Shown piece after piece: positions 1 to 7,748 of a DNA stretch of 30,178 bases. Source of the stretch: JBOGWY01 sp050694015 (GTDB lineage Bacteria; Actinomycetota; CADDZG01; WHSQ01); NCBI GenBank assembly GCA_050694015.1, contig JBOGWY010000087.1, positions 1-30,178 of the forward strand, in the 5' to 3' direction. The position numbers and the translations under genes were made by a program. Under the pieces are notes generated by a model that was given only the letters and a program-made list of their open reading frames with translations, was not told the DNA's origin and made no database searches. Numbering within the stretch: the stretch's first letter is position 1; the number at the start of each line of letters is the position of its first letter.

Positions 1-1334
1 ATCTTGTGTAGCGACGCCTCGATCACGAGGCTGAGGCTGCTCCACGGCGTGACGTCCCTCCCGATGTGCACGACACCGCGGCACGCGGGGCGGTCGCACA
101 GGCCGTCGCGGTTCGAGTCGTAGCGCGACCGTCGCATCTCGGCCTTGGCGCGCACGAGGTCGCCGGCGTTGTCGCGACTCGGGTACGGATGGAAGTCGTC
201 GAGACGGCCCCCGATCATGCTGTCGGGCAGGACGTGACGCGCGACGTGTCCCTGCAGGGGTCCTCCCCACGCGCGCACGAGCGAGTCCTTGTCGATCACG
301 AAGTTCACGGCACGGCGGACGTGTATATCGTCGAAGGGTGGGATCACAAGGTTCATCGCGAGGTACCAAAGCTGATCGCCCGCCTCGACATGCAGGTTCC
401 TCCTGAGTCGCGGCACGGACGCGTACCTGCGCAGCGTTTCGAACGAGGGGGTTCCACTCGCTACGTCGGAACGCCCGTCCTCGAGATGCTCGAGGATCTC
501 CTCCTCGTTGGATCCCGCGACGAACTCGAACCTGTCGGGTAGAGACTCACGGATGCGGAGATCGTCTTGTCCCGGCGCGAAGGCAGGGTTGCGTACGAGG
601 TATAGGTGCTCGGCCGGCTCGAAGCCGGCGAACGGGTCCAGCTTCCGGCACGACGACCCGAAGTGGACGTCCGCTCCCTCGATCATGTACGGACCCGAGG
701 ACACCAGATGCCGTCCGTATCCCTCACCCTCCGGGAAGCAGCGGGCGATCTCCTCGGGTATCGGCGCGGTCGCCGGCATCGCGAGGCGGTAGAGGAAGTC
801 ACCCGTCGGTCGCAGCAGGTGGAACACGATCGTGTCCTCGTCGGGCGTCTCGATGCCGGCGATCTCATCCGACGCGCCGTCGGCGAACTCCGCCATCCCT
901 TCGATCGCGCTCTCGTAATAGAACGAGTACCCCGCGCCGGTACGCGGGGTCGCCAGACGCTCGAACGCGTACGCGACGTCGTCCGATGTGATGTCCCGCT
1001 TCAGAGGAGGGCCGAAGCCTGCGGCGTCGTCGAGGGTGAACGTGTAGGTGAGCCCGTCGTCGGAGATCTCGGGCAAGGACTCCGCGAGATCGGGGAGGAG
1101 CTCGTTGCCCCGTGTGCCCGCGACGTGTCGATAGTTGAGGAGCGTGCGACTGAGCAAGTTCGAGTGCAGGGCGAAGCCGAACGACGTGTACTCCGACGAT
1201 GGGTCTAGCGTGTTGTCGAGAGGCAGGGCGAACATCTCCTGACGCAGTGTGCCTCCCGCGCGGGAACGATCGACGCGAGGTGGAGGCCCCACCTCGGGCT
1301 CGCAAGAGAGAAACAGCAAGACGCACACCAACAC
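1..1334 (-). CDS. Peptide ABC transporter substrate-binding lipoprotein, second copy (3' end beyond window)
   Basis: An open frame of about 444 codons on the minus strand continues past base 1, so the C-terminus is missing. The protein is a family 5 extracellular solute-binding protein that would deliver peptides to the Dpp/Opp transporter encoded just upstream. It is clearly paralogous to the binding protein at 4603-6450: both share GGTLR near the N-terminus, a SGPYM segment, LVRNP, PPFDD with a following VR-AV, and a Cys-containing loop (SRYDSNRDGLCD here, SKYDTDGDGVCD there). The N-terminus is a hydrophobic stretch ending LLFLSC, a plausible lipoprotein signal. The start is uncertain. GTG at 1334 leaves no basic n-region, whereas an ACG codon at 1352-1350 sits six bases after AGGGGGG and would give the leader MDRTVVVLVCVLLFLSC. 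It is probably the last gene of the dpp operon in this window. Confidence 0.85.
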   Translation of the reverse strand, partial: MLVCVLLFLSCEPEVGPPPRVDRSRAGGTLRQEMFALPLDNTLDPSSEYTSFGFALHSNLLSRTLLNYRHVAGTRGNELLPDLAESLPEISDDGLTYTFTLDDAAGFGPPLKRDITSDDVAYAFERLATPRTGAGYSFYYESAIEGMAEFADGASDEIAGIETPDEDTIVFHLLRPTGDFLYRLAMPATAPIPEEIARCFPEGEGYGRHLVSSGPYMIEGADVHFGSSCRKLDPFAGFEPAEHLYLVRNPAFAPGQDDLRIRESLPDRFEFVAGSNEEEILEHLEDGRSDVASGTPSFETLRRYASVPRLRRNLHVEAGDQLWYLAMNLVIPPFDDIHVRRAVNFVIDKDSLVRAWGGPLQGHVARHVLPDSMIGGRLDDFHPYPSRDNAGDLVRAKAEMRRSRYDSNRDGLCDRPACRGVVHIGRDVTPWSSLSLVIEASLHK

Positions 1335-1399
1335 GACGACCGTTCTGTCCGTAGCGCGCCCCCCTAGCTGCGGGTCAAGTGCAGACAGAACGGGGGAGA

Positions 1400-2476
1400 C
1401 TACGCGTGTGCAGCTCGGTGGAGGCTCTCGCCCTTCTCGACGGGGTACCAGCATGCCGCCACGTGGTTCGGCATCACCTCGCCGAGAGGAGGAAGCTCGC
1501 TGCGGCAGTTCTCGGGCACCTCGTCCTCGTTGCCGCTCACGATCCGTGCCTTGGGGCAACGGGGGTGGAAGGGGCACCCCGATGGCGGGTTCACCGGGCT
1601 CGGCACGTCGCCGTGGAGGATGATCCGGTCGGTGACGCGGGCGTCGCCTTCGCCCTTGGGCACGGCGGAGAGCAACGCCGCCGTATAGGGCATCTTCGGG
1701 TTCTCGTACAGGTCGTCGGCGGGAGCGACCTCGACGATCTTGCCAAGGTACATGACCGCGATGCGATCGGAGATGTGGCGCACGACGCCGAGGTCGTGCG
1801 AGATGAAGATGTAGGTCAGATTGAACTCTTCCTGCAGGTCTTCCAGGAGGTTCAGAACCTGAGCCTGGATCGAGACGTCCAGCGCCGACACGGGCTCGTC
1901 GCACACGATCAGCCTCGGCGCCAGCGCGAGCGCGCGGGCGACCCCGATGCGCTGCCGCTGTCCACCGGAGAACTCGTGCGGGTAGCGGTTGTAGTGCTCG
2001 GGGTTAAGGCCGACGCGCGCCATCAGGTCCTGGACCTTCTTCTTCGTCTCGCCCTCCGTCTTGTGGATGCGGTAGGGGGTCCCGATGATCTGCCCGACGG
2101 TCTGGCGCGGGTTGAGCGACGCATAAGGGTCCTGGAAGATCATCTGCATCTCGCGACGTAGCGGTCGCATCTCACGCCGGCTGTAGTTCGTGATGTCCTG
2201 GCCCTCGAACATGATCTGTCCCGCGGTCGGCTCAAGGAGCTTCGTAATCACCCGCGCCGCGGTGGACTTACCGCAACCGGATTCACCGACGAGACCCAAC
2301 GTCTCCCCGGGATAGACGTCGAAGGTGATGTCGTCTACCGCGTGGACCTGTCCGATCTGTTTCTGGAACAGGATGCCCTGGGTGATCGGGAAGTACTTGC
2401 GGAGGTTCTTGACCGAGACGAGAGGCTCGCCGGCCGGCTTCCCGACGGGTTTGAGTTGGGCGGCAGTCTCGGTCAT
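1400..2476 (-). CDS. dppF: Dipeptide/oligopeptide ABC transporter ATP-binding protein, DppF/OppF type
   Basis: This 358-residue cytoplasmic ATPase energises peptide import together with the DppD-type ATPase upstream. Visible motifs are Walker A GESGCGKST (residues 64-72), Q-loop FQDP (about 114-117), signature FSGGQRQR (169-176), Walker B LIVCDEP (189-195) and switch ISHDLG. The C-terminal oligopeptide-transporter extension carries the Cys cluster CPFHPRC plus two later Cys (ENC, AACW), as is usual in the DppD/DppF subfamily. The ATG start overlaps the dppD stop by four bases (ATGA), so translation is coupled. Length is normal for the family. The substrate cannot be told from sequence; peptide is inferred from the binding proteins and the two-ATPase, two-permease architecture. 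Confidence 0.93.
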   Translation of the reverse strand: MTETAAQLKPVGKPAGEPLVSVKNLRKYFPITQGILFQKQIGQVHAVDDITFDVYPGETLGLVGESGCGKSTAARVITKLLEPTAGQIMFEGQDITNYSRREMRPLRREMQMIFQDPYASLNPRQTVGQIIGTPYRIHKTEGETKKKVQDLMARVGLNPEHYNRYPHEFSGGQRQRIGVARALALAPRLIVCDEPVSALDVSIQAQVLNLLEDLQEEFNLTYIFISHDLGVVRHISDRIAVMYLGKIVEVAPADDLYENPKMPYTAALLSAVPKGEGDARVTDRIILHGDVPSPVNPPSGCPFHPRCPKARIVSGNEDEVPENCRSELPPLGEVMPNHVAACWYPVEKGESLHRAAHA

Positions 2477-3495
2477 GCCGACGCGGCCCTTCGTCCTGCT
2501 TCACGTTCGGCAAGGATCCGATTCTTGTCCTCGATCGCGAGGTGACACGCCTCGGGATGGCCGCCGCCACGATCGGTCAGTGCAGGTCGATCCTTGTCGC
2601 ACGGCTCGAACCGGTGCGGGCAGCGCGGGTGGAACGGGCACCCCGGCGGGACGAAGATCATCGACGGCGGAAGGCCCTCGATCGGGACCAGTCGCGTCCC
2701 CTTCTTGTCGACGTGAGTGATCGATTCCAGCAGGCCCCACGTGTATGGATGCAGCGGTTTGCTGAAGACCTCGGCTCGCGTCCCCTGCTCGACCGCGCGC
2801 CCCGCGTACATCACCTGCACTCGGTCGGCGACGTCGTGGACCACGCCGAGATCGTGCGTGATCAGCACGACGCCGATGTTGAACTCATCCTTGAGGCGCG
2901 CGATCAGCTCGAGGATCTGCGCCTGGACGGTCACGTCGAGAGCGGTCGTCGGCTCGTCGGCGATCAACAGGTCGGGGTTCAGCGACAGCGACATCGCGAT
3001 CATCGCGCGCTGGCGCATGCCGCCCGAGTACTCGTGCGGGTACTGCCGGGCGCGATCCGCCGGCTGGGGGATACCCACCGTCTTCAACATCGCGATGGCC
3101 TGCTCGAACGCTTCGCTCTTCGGGACCTCGCGGTGCGTGAGGATCGCCTCGGCGATCTGATCGCCGACCTTGTAGTACGGGTGCAGCGACGTCATAGGGT
3201 CCTGGAAGATCATCCCCATGCCCTCGCCGCGGATGTGCCGCATGTCCTCTTCCGGGACCTTCAGCAGGTCGCGTCCGGCGAAGATGATCTCGCCCTCGAC
3301 GTGAGCCTTCTTGCGATCGATCAGGCCCATCACCGTCATGAAGGTCACGCTCTTGCCCGAGCCCGACTCGCCGACGACGCCGAGTGTCTGCCCTCGTTCG
3401 ATCGTGAACGAGACATCGTCCACAGCCTTCACCAGACCGTCCTCGGTCGGGAAGTGGACCTTGAGGTTCTTTACTTCGAGTAGCGGTTCCGGCAC
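2473..3495 (-). CDS. dppD: Dipeptide/oligopeptide ABC transporter ATP-binding protein, DppD/OppD type
   Basis: This 340-residue ATPase pairs with the DppF-type subunit. Walker A is GESGSGKS (residues 43-50). A Q-loop (FQDP), the signature YSGGMRQR, Walker B LLIADEP and the H-loop THDLG follow. The C-terminal oligo/HPY region has CPFHPRCPHRFEPC, the conserved Cys-rich tail of peptide-transporter ATPases. The start codon is GTG at 3495, preceded by AGGGGG at seven bases' distance. It lies 23 bases after the permease stop and overlaps dppF by four bases. All catalytic motifs are intact. Confidence 0.93.
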   Translation of the reverse strand: MPEPLLEVKNLKVHFPTEDGLVKAVDDVSFTIERGQTLGVVGESGSGKSVTFMTVMGLIDRKKAHVEGEIIFAGRDLLKVPEEDMRHIRGEGMGMIFQDPMTSLHPYYKVGDQIAEAILTHREVPKSEAFEQAIAMLKTVGIPQPADRARQYPHEYSGGMRQRAMIAMSLSLNPDLLIADEPTTALDVTVQAQILELIARLKDEFNIGVVLITHDLGVVHDVADRVQVMYAGRAVEQGTRAEVFSKPLHPYTWGLLESITHVDKKGTRLVPIEGLPPSMIFVPPGCPFHPRCPHRFEPCDKDRPALTDRGGGHPEACHLAIEDKNRILAEREAGRRAASA

Positions 3496-3518
3496 CTAAC
3501 CTGCCCCCTGGTCGGTCA

Positions 3519-4505
3519 TCAGGAGTATCTAACCCTTGGATCGAGGGCAGCGTAAGCGACATCGACGACGAGATTCGAGGTCACGAGGAACATCGCCGCG
3601 AAGACCGTCACTCCCATGACCGCAGGGAAGTCGTTGGTAAAGATCGAGCGGATCGTGTACTGGCCGAGGCCGGGCAGGTTGAAGACCGTCTCGGTGATGA
3701 CGGCCCCACCCAGGAGGTAGCCCAGGTCGATCCCGAACATGGTCACGATCGGCGTGAGCGCGCTACGGAGGCCGTGCTTGAAGATGACGCGGCGCTCGGG
3801 CAGGCCCTTCGCCCGGGCCGTCCGGATGTAGTCCTCACTCATCGTCTCGATCAGGTTGCCTCGGGTCATCCTCGAATAGAGGGCGGCGAACGACAACGCG
3901 ATCACGATCCACGGCATCACGAAGCGCCCGGCGAGCACCGCTTGGATGACGTTCTCGTCGGCGGGGATCCCACTACCCGGTAGGTGTGGGAGCCCCCATT
4001 GTTCGAACTTGAACCAGAACAGGAATAAGAAGAGATAAGCCAACCAGAAGACGGGCGCGGACACGCCGAACAAGGCGAAGACCATCCCGGCGCGATCGAC
4101 GAAGGTACGGCGCTTGATCGCCGACACGATCCCGATGGGGATGCCGAGCAACAGCCACGTCGCAGCCCCGCCGAGCGCGAGCGTGATCGAGTATGGCAGG
4201 CGGTTGAAGATCTCTTCCTTAACCGGGATGAAGTTGTTGTACGAGTAATAGACCTGCTCGTTGAGGAACGTGCCCGGAAGCGGGATCAATCCCTTCGCGA
4301 AACGTCCGTACTGGACGTACCACGGCTTGTCCAACCCGAGGTTCTTGCGGGCTTGTGCGATCGTTTCCTCGGTCGCTCTCCTCCCCGCCGCGCGCCGCGC
4401 CGGATCGCCCGGCGGAAGCTTCACGAAGATGAGGAAAGTGAGCGCAGAAACGATCCACAGAACGAGGATGAGAAACAGCGAGCGGCGGATCAGATACCGA
4501 CCCAT
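3519..4505 (-). CDS. dppB: Peptide ABC transporter permease, DppB/OppB type
   Basis: A 328-residue inner-membrane permease with an N-terminal membrane segment after MGRYLIRRS, a periplasmic loop, and five further hydrophobic segments forming a BPD_transp_1 domain. The cytoplasmic EAA loop that docks on the ATPase reads EDYIRTARAKGLPERRVIFK, and GLGQYTIRSI and the DPRVRYS C-terminus are family hallmarks. The first periplasmic loop is long, typical of DppB/NikB proteins. ATG at 4505 is preceded by AAAGGTAGGG. It lies 97 bases downstream of the binding-protein gene, separated from it by a strong hairpin and a TAGG microsatellite, which may lower permease expression relative to the binding protein. 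Confidence 0.93.
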   Translation of the reverse strand: MGRYLIRRSLFLILVLWIVSALTFLIFVKLPPGDPARRAAGRRATEETIAQARKNLGLDKPWYVQYGRFAKGLIPLPGTFLNEQVYYSYNNFIPVKEEIFNRLPYSITLALGGAATWLLLGIPIGIVSAIKRRTFVDRAGMVFALFGVSAPVFWLAYLFLFLFWFKFEQWGLPHLPGSGIPADENVIQAVLAGRFVMPWIVIALSFAALYSRMTRGNLIETMSEDYIRTARAKGLPERRVIFKHGLRSALTPIVTMFGIDLGYLLGGAVITETVFNLPGLGQYTIRSIFTNDFPAVMGVTVFAAMFLVTSNLVVDVAYAALDPRVRYS

Positions 4506-4537
4506 GTGCGAACCCTACCTTTCGGCCAGTGGGGACG

Positions 4538-4566
4538 AAGGGGAGCCGCTCAGAGCGGCTCCCCTT
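4538..4566 (-). terminator. Intercistronic hairpin between binding protein and dppB
   Basis: A perfect 13-bp stem, AAGGGGAGCCGCT / AGCGGCTCCCCTT, with a 3-base loop. It lies between the substrate-binding protein stop and the dppB start and has no clean U-run, so it looks more like an attenuating or RNA-stabilising stem-loop than a full terminator. Such elements commonly raise binding-protein mRNA above permease and ATPase mRNA (inference here). Confidence 0.65.
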
Positions 4567-4577
4567 TCCGATTCCCC

Positions 4578-4606
4578 TACTACCTACCTACCTACCTACT
4601 ACCTAC
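4578..4606 (-). repeat. TAGG tetranucleotide microsatellite at the binding-protein stop codon
   Basis: On the plus strand the sequence is TAC, four TACC units, TAC, TACC, TAC. On the coding (minus) strand this is a GTAGGTAG run that begins within the TAG stop codon of the substrate-binding gene. It is a simple tandem repeat, unusual in a high-GC intergenic spacer, and it resembles the AGTAGGTAGAC element found ahead of the binding-protein gene and dppC. Confidence 0.8.
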
Positions 4607-6450
4607 GAGTTGCCCGACAGCGCGATCCGGTCCGGAGCAACCGAACCGGCGAACTGGTCGAAGCTGTAACTCACCACATTCGTCGACACGATGTCGACGT
4701 TGTTGTCGAACAGGTACGGCACCCACGGAACGACCTCTTCCATGAGGTATGTGTCGAAGTCGGCCCAGCACTGGAGACGCTCGTCACCGGTGAGGGGCTC
4801 ACACTCCGAGATCTGCTCGTCCGCACCCGGCACCTCAGTGACCTCGTAGTCGTACTTCTTCAAGTGCTCGGGGCTCGCTCCGACGAGCGAGTAGTTGCAG
4901 CACGCGTCGGGTCCGAGGCTCGCGGCACCGAACAACGGTTCGGCGAACGTCGTCGCGTCGGCGTAGTCCTTACCCCACCCCGGGGCGAGACAGAACGCCG
5001 TGTGCGCGCTCGGGTCGAGACACTTGTCGTACATCGTGGTGCGCTCGAACTGCTTGACATCGAGCGTGATGCCGAGCGGCTCGAGGTTGTCGGTGATCAA
5101 CGCAGCCTGGTCCGGGTACGGGTCGGCCTCGTCGGTAACCGAGAGCACGTCCTCGCAGACCGGGTCGTCGCAGACGCCGTCGCCGTCGGTGTCGTACTTC
5201 GACTGCGACATGGCTTCCTTGGCGGCATCGATGTCGCCCTGCGCGCCCTCACTGCCGTAGGGGTCGTAGTCCGCCAGGATGTCGTCCTCGAGCGTGTTCA
5301 GGATGATGTGACCTGCGATCTCACCGAACAGCGGGCCACCACGCAGACGACGCATGGCTTCCTTGTTGAGCGCGAAGCTCACTGCCTTCCGCACATTGAG
5401 GTCGTCGAACGGAGGCTCGGCGAGGTTGAAGCTCAGGTACCGGATGGCGTCGGACGGGAACGCGTAGACCTGGTCCTTGAGCTCAGGGTCGGTCTGGTAG
5501 TCGCGGAGCTGCTGGGGCGGCGGGACGCCGTCCAGGTTGATGTCGATCTCGCCGGCGTCGATCTTGTTGGCGATGTCCTCTTCGGTACCACCGATCGTGA
5601 TCTCCATCCGGTCCGGGTACGCCGGACGGAAGTCGTTCACGCCGGGGTCGAAGGACGGGTTACGCACGAGCGTGATCGATTTGCCGGGCTGGTAACCGCT
5701 GACTGGCTTCTGATCGCCCGGAGGCGCGCTGAAGTCGAGGTCCTCGGAACCTTCGAACATGTATGGACCCGATGCGACGAGGTAGCGGCCGTAGTCCTTG
5801 ACGTGACCGTCGGCTGCGCCCTCGGGGATCGGCGCGGTGGCGTGCATCGCCATGCGGTACGGAAGGTCACCGGCAGGCTCGTTCAGGGTGACCTCGAGGG
5901 TGTAGTCGTCCGGAGCATTCAGACCGGAGATCGAATCGGCCTTGCCGTCCGAGAACTCGTCGAAGCCCTCGATGACCGAGTAGTAGAACGAGTAACCGTT
6001 CGCTGCAGCCTCGGGATCGGCCTCGCGCTCGAGCGCGCGAACGATGTCGCCGGCCACGATCTCGGTGTCCTGGAACGGCGGCGCGTACATGAGACCTTCC
6101 TGCATCGTGAAGGTCCACGTCAGGCCGTCCTCGGACACGGTCGGCTCTTCGGACGCGAGGTCGGGGATGACTTCGCTACCGCCCTCGTCGCCGGGAAGAC
6201 CCGGGTAGCTCATGAGGGTCCGGAGCAGACAACAGCGATAGAACATCCACGTCGTGGAGTAGTACTCCTTCTGCGGGTCGAACGCGGCACTGACGTCGGA
6301 CAGAAGCGCGGCGCGAAGGGTCCCACCCTGCTCGAGGTTCTCTTCACCCTCCTGTCCTGTGTCGGTCGTGCCACCACCATCGCCACCACATGCCGCGGTG
6401 ATAAGCGCGATGGCGAGAGCGACCCCAAGGATCTTGATCGTTCTCCTCAA
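4603..6450 (-). CDS. Peptide ABC transporter substrate-binding lipoprotein (family 5)
   Basis: A 615-residue secreted lipoprotein that captures peptides outside the membrane for the Dpp transporter. It has a basic n-region (MRRTIK), a hydrophobic core and a lipobox ending ITAAC with Cys21 as the acylation site, then a Gly/Asp/Glu-rich linker and an SBP_bac_5 domain. Family features include SGPYM, LVRNPSF and PPFDDLNVRKAV. Near the middle is SKYDTDGDGVCD, whose D-x-D-x-D-G spacing resembles a calcium loop and is partly kept in the paralogue at the left edge. The start is TTG at 6450, after AAGGGGGAG with a five- to six-base spacing. It sits between the two permease genes, an uncommon order. 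Length is slightly above the usual 520-560 residues. Confidence 0.93.
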   Translation of the reverse strand: MRRTIKILGVALAIALITAACGGDGGGTTDTGQEGEENLEQGGTLRAALLSDVSAAFDPQKEYYSTTWMFYRCCLLRTLMSYPGLPGDEGGSEVIPDLASEEPTVSEDGLTWTFTMQEGLMYAPPFQDTEIVAGDIVRALEREADPEAAANGYSFYYSVIEGFDEFSDGKADSISGLNAPDDYTLEVTLNEPAGDLPYRMAMHATAPIPEGAADGHVKDYGRYLVASGPYMFEGSEDLDFSAPPGDQKPVSGYQPGKSITLVRNPSFDPGVNDFRPAYPDRMEITIGGTEEDIANKIDAGEIDINLDGVPPPQQLRDYQTDPELKDQVYAFPSDAIRYLSFNLAEPPFDDLNVRKAVSFALNKEAMRRLRGGPLFGEIAGHIILNTLEDDILADYDPYGSEGAQGDIDAAKEAMSQSKYDTDGDGVCDDPVCEDVLSVTDEADPYPDQAALITDNLEPLGITLDVKQFERTTMYDKCLDPSAHTAFCLAPGWGKDYADATTFAEPLFGAASLGPDACCNYSLVGASPEHLKKYDYEVTEVPGADEQISECEPLTGDERLQCWADFDTYLMEEVVPWVPYLFDNNVDIVSTNVVSYSFDQFAGSVAPDRIALSGNS

Positions 6451-6466
6451 ATGACTCCCCCTTCTT

Positions 6467-6477
6467 GTCTACCTACT
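6467..6477 (-). promoter_or_regulatory. AGTAGGTAGAC leader element, copy 2
   Basis: This 11-base element lies 16 bases upstream of the TTG start of the substrate-binding gene. It is identical to the element upstream of dppC at 7572-7582. Its function is unknown. It could be a regulatory RNA or protein site, or a remnant of the TAGG repeat family seen at 4578-4606. Confidence 0.45.
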
Positions 6478-6513
6478 GCACCTTGCATTAGGCACCTACG
6501 GGTACTGCGCGAT

Positions 6514-6527
6514 GCTGTGTACACAGC
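6514..6527. promoter_or_regulatory. Perfect 14-bp palindrome upstream of the binding-protein gene
   Basis: GCTGTGTACACAGC is a perfect dyad located 63 bases upstream of the binding-protein start, in the 130-base spacer after dppC. Its size and symmetry fit an operator for a dimeric regulator. It could also act as a small RNA stem. No convincing -35/-10 pair was seen next to it. Confidence 0.4.
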
Positions 6528-6580
6528 TCTCTTCGGTTTTGAAGTGAGGCATGGCTCCTTTCGTGCTAGACGACTGTTCC

Positions 6581-7561
6581 TTACTTCGCCGTCTTCGGGT
6601 CGAGAGCGTCCCTCAACCCATCGCCGGCGAGGTTGAACGCGAAGGTCGTGATGAAGAGGAAGAGGCCCGGGAACAGCATCATCCACCACGCCGCGGTGAA
6701 GATCCCGGCCGCTTCCGAAAGCATGCGTCCCCACGAAGGTGTCGTCGGCGGCACGCCCACGCCGAGGAACGACAACGCAGCCTCGAACAAGATGTTGTTG
6801 GGGATGATCAGCGTCGTGTAAACGATGATCGGCGCGACCACGTTCGGCAGGATCTCGCGCAGCATGATCCGGAAGTTGCTGGCCCCCTGCGCGCGTGCTG
6901 CTTCGACGAACTCCTTCTCGCGCAACGAGAAGACCTGACCACGAACGATGCGGGCGATATAGGGCCACGTGAACAGACCGATAACGAGGCTCACAAGACG
7001 AAGCCCCGGCTTGATCACTCCGCCGAGGCATCCGGTCTTGCTCAAGCCGCACGCGGCGACCAGTCCAAGAGCAAGAAGGAGGACCGGCATCGAGAGCACT
7101 ACGTCCGCGATGCGCATGAGGAACGTATCGAGCTTGCCGCGGTAGAAGCCGGCGAACATCCCGACCGTTACACCGATGACGAGCGCGAGACCGGTTGCTC
7201 CGAACGCGACGACTAGAGACGTACGCGCGCCGTAGATCGTCCGGACGAACAGATCGCGGCCCGCCGTGTCCGCGCCGAACAGGAACTCACCGTTAGGTCC
7301 CGTCGGCAGCCCGTACTCGTCGAGGGTTTCGTAGATGAAGACGTTGTTCGGCCCGTGGTGAGAGATGTTCGTGGAGATCCACGGCGCGAGGATCGCGATG
7401 GCCCCGAGGATGACGATGAAGACGATGCCGGCGAGGGCGAACTTGTCCTGGCGGAACCTTCTCCAGAACAGTTGCCATGGGGTGCGTCCTTCGATCTGCC
7501 CTTCGGGTGACCCGATAGCGGCATCGAGAACGTCACCAGGCCCTGTGGCGACAGTGCTCAA
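6581..7561 (-). CDS. dppC: Peptide ABC transporter permease, DppC/OppC type
   Basis: A 326-residue inner-membrane permease, the partner of the DppB-type subunit. The N-terminal cytoplasmic stretch leads into an OppC_N segment (WRRFRQDKFALAGIVFIVIL), then a periplasmic loop with the family signature LFGADTAGRDLFVRTIYGAR, then a BPD_transp_1 domain. The EAA loop reads EKEFVEAARAQGASNFRIM, and the LSFLGVGVPP and DPK C-terminal features are typical of DppC. The start is TTG at 7561 after CGGGGGA. It appears to be the first gene of the operon, about 30-40 bases downstream of the promoter described below. Confidence 0.93.
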   Translation of the reverse strand: MSTVATGPGDVLDAAIGSPEGQIEGRTPWQLFWRRFRQDKFALAGIVFIVILGAIAILAPWISTNISHHGPNNVFIYETLDEYGLPTGPNGEFLFGADTAGRDLFVRTIYGARTSLVVAFGATGLALVIGVTVGMFAGFYRGKLDTFLMRIADVVLSMPVLLLALGLVAACGLSKTGCLGGVIKPGLRLVSLVIGLFTWPYIARIVRGQVFSLREKEFVEAARAQGASNFRIMLREILPNVVAPIIVYTTLIIPNNILFEAALSFLGVGVPPTTPSWGRMLSEAAGIFTAAWWMMLFPGLFLFITTFAFNLAGDGLRDALDPKTAK

Positions 7562-7571
7562 AAATCCCCCG

Positions 7572-7582
7572 GTCTACCTACT
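7572..7582 (-). promoter_or_regulatory. AGTAGGTAGAC leader element, copy 1
   Basis: This 11-base element lies in the predicted 5' leader of dppC, 10 bases before the TTG start and just after the predicted transcription start. It matches exactly the copy ahead of the substrate-binding gene. A shorter form (GGTAGACC) occurs near 7695 downstream of tRNA-Leu. Confidence 0.45.
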
Positions 7583-7597
7583 ACTCTTGTCGTTGGC

Positions 7598-7626
7598 AGT
7601 GTAGTTCGGCCGAGGGGCTATCGCAA
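7598..7626 (-). promoter_or_regulatory. Predicted sigma70-type promoter of the dpp operon
   Basis: On the minus strand, a -35 box TTGCGA (7626-7621) and a -10 box TACACT (7603-7598) are separated by exactly 17 bases. Each matches the consensus at four of six positions. Transcription would start near 7591 and give a roughly 30-base leader for dppC. Confidence 0.55.
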
Positions 7627-7664
7627 CGGCGCCCCGCGGGCCTTCCTGCAACTGGCTCCCAGCA

Positions 7665-7684
7665 CCGCGCACCCTATTGCGCGG
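7665..7684 (-). terminator. Hairpin downstream of tRNA-Leu
   Basis: CCGCGCA and TGCGCGG form a 7-bp stem with a 6-base loop, about 65 bases past the tRNA 3' end and upstream of the dpp promoter. There is no U-tract, so termination is only a possibility. Confidence 0.35.
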
Positions 7685-7748
7685 CTCCCCCCGGGGTCTA
7701 CCTTTCTTGGCTCCCAGTTACTGGAAGATTCCGGGCCGGGCCGGGATC

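Noticed and set aside
66..1326. Several open frames of 60-200 codons on both strands over the left edge
   Set aside because: They are in the wrong frames relative to the continuous paralogue of the peptide-binding protein, which explains the region fully.
4261..6636. A 791-codon plus-strand open frame opposite the binding-protein gene
   Set aside because: It is antisense to a lipoprotein with clear family motifs, has Arg/Val-rich composition typical of high-GC shadow frames and shows no domain.
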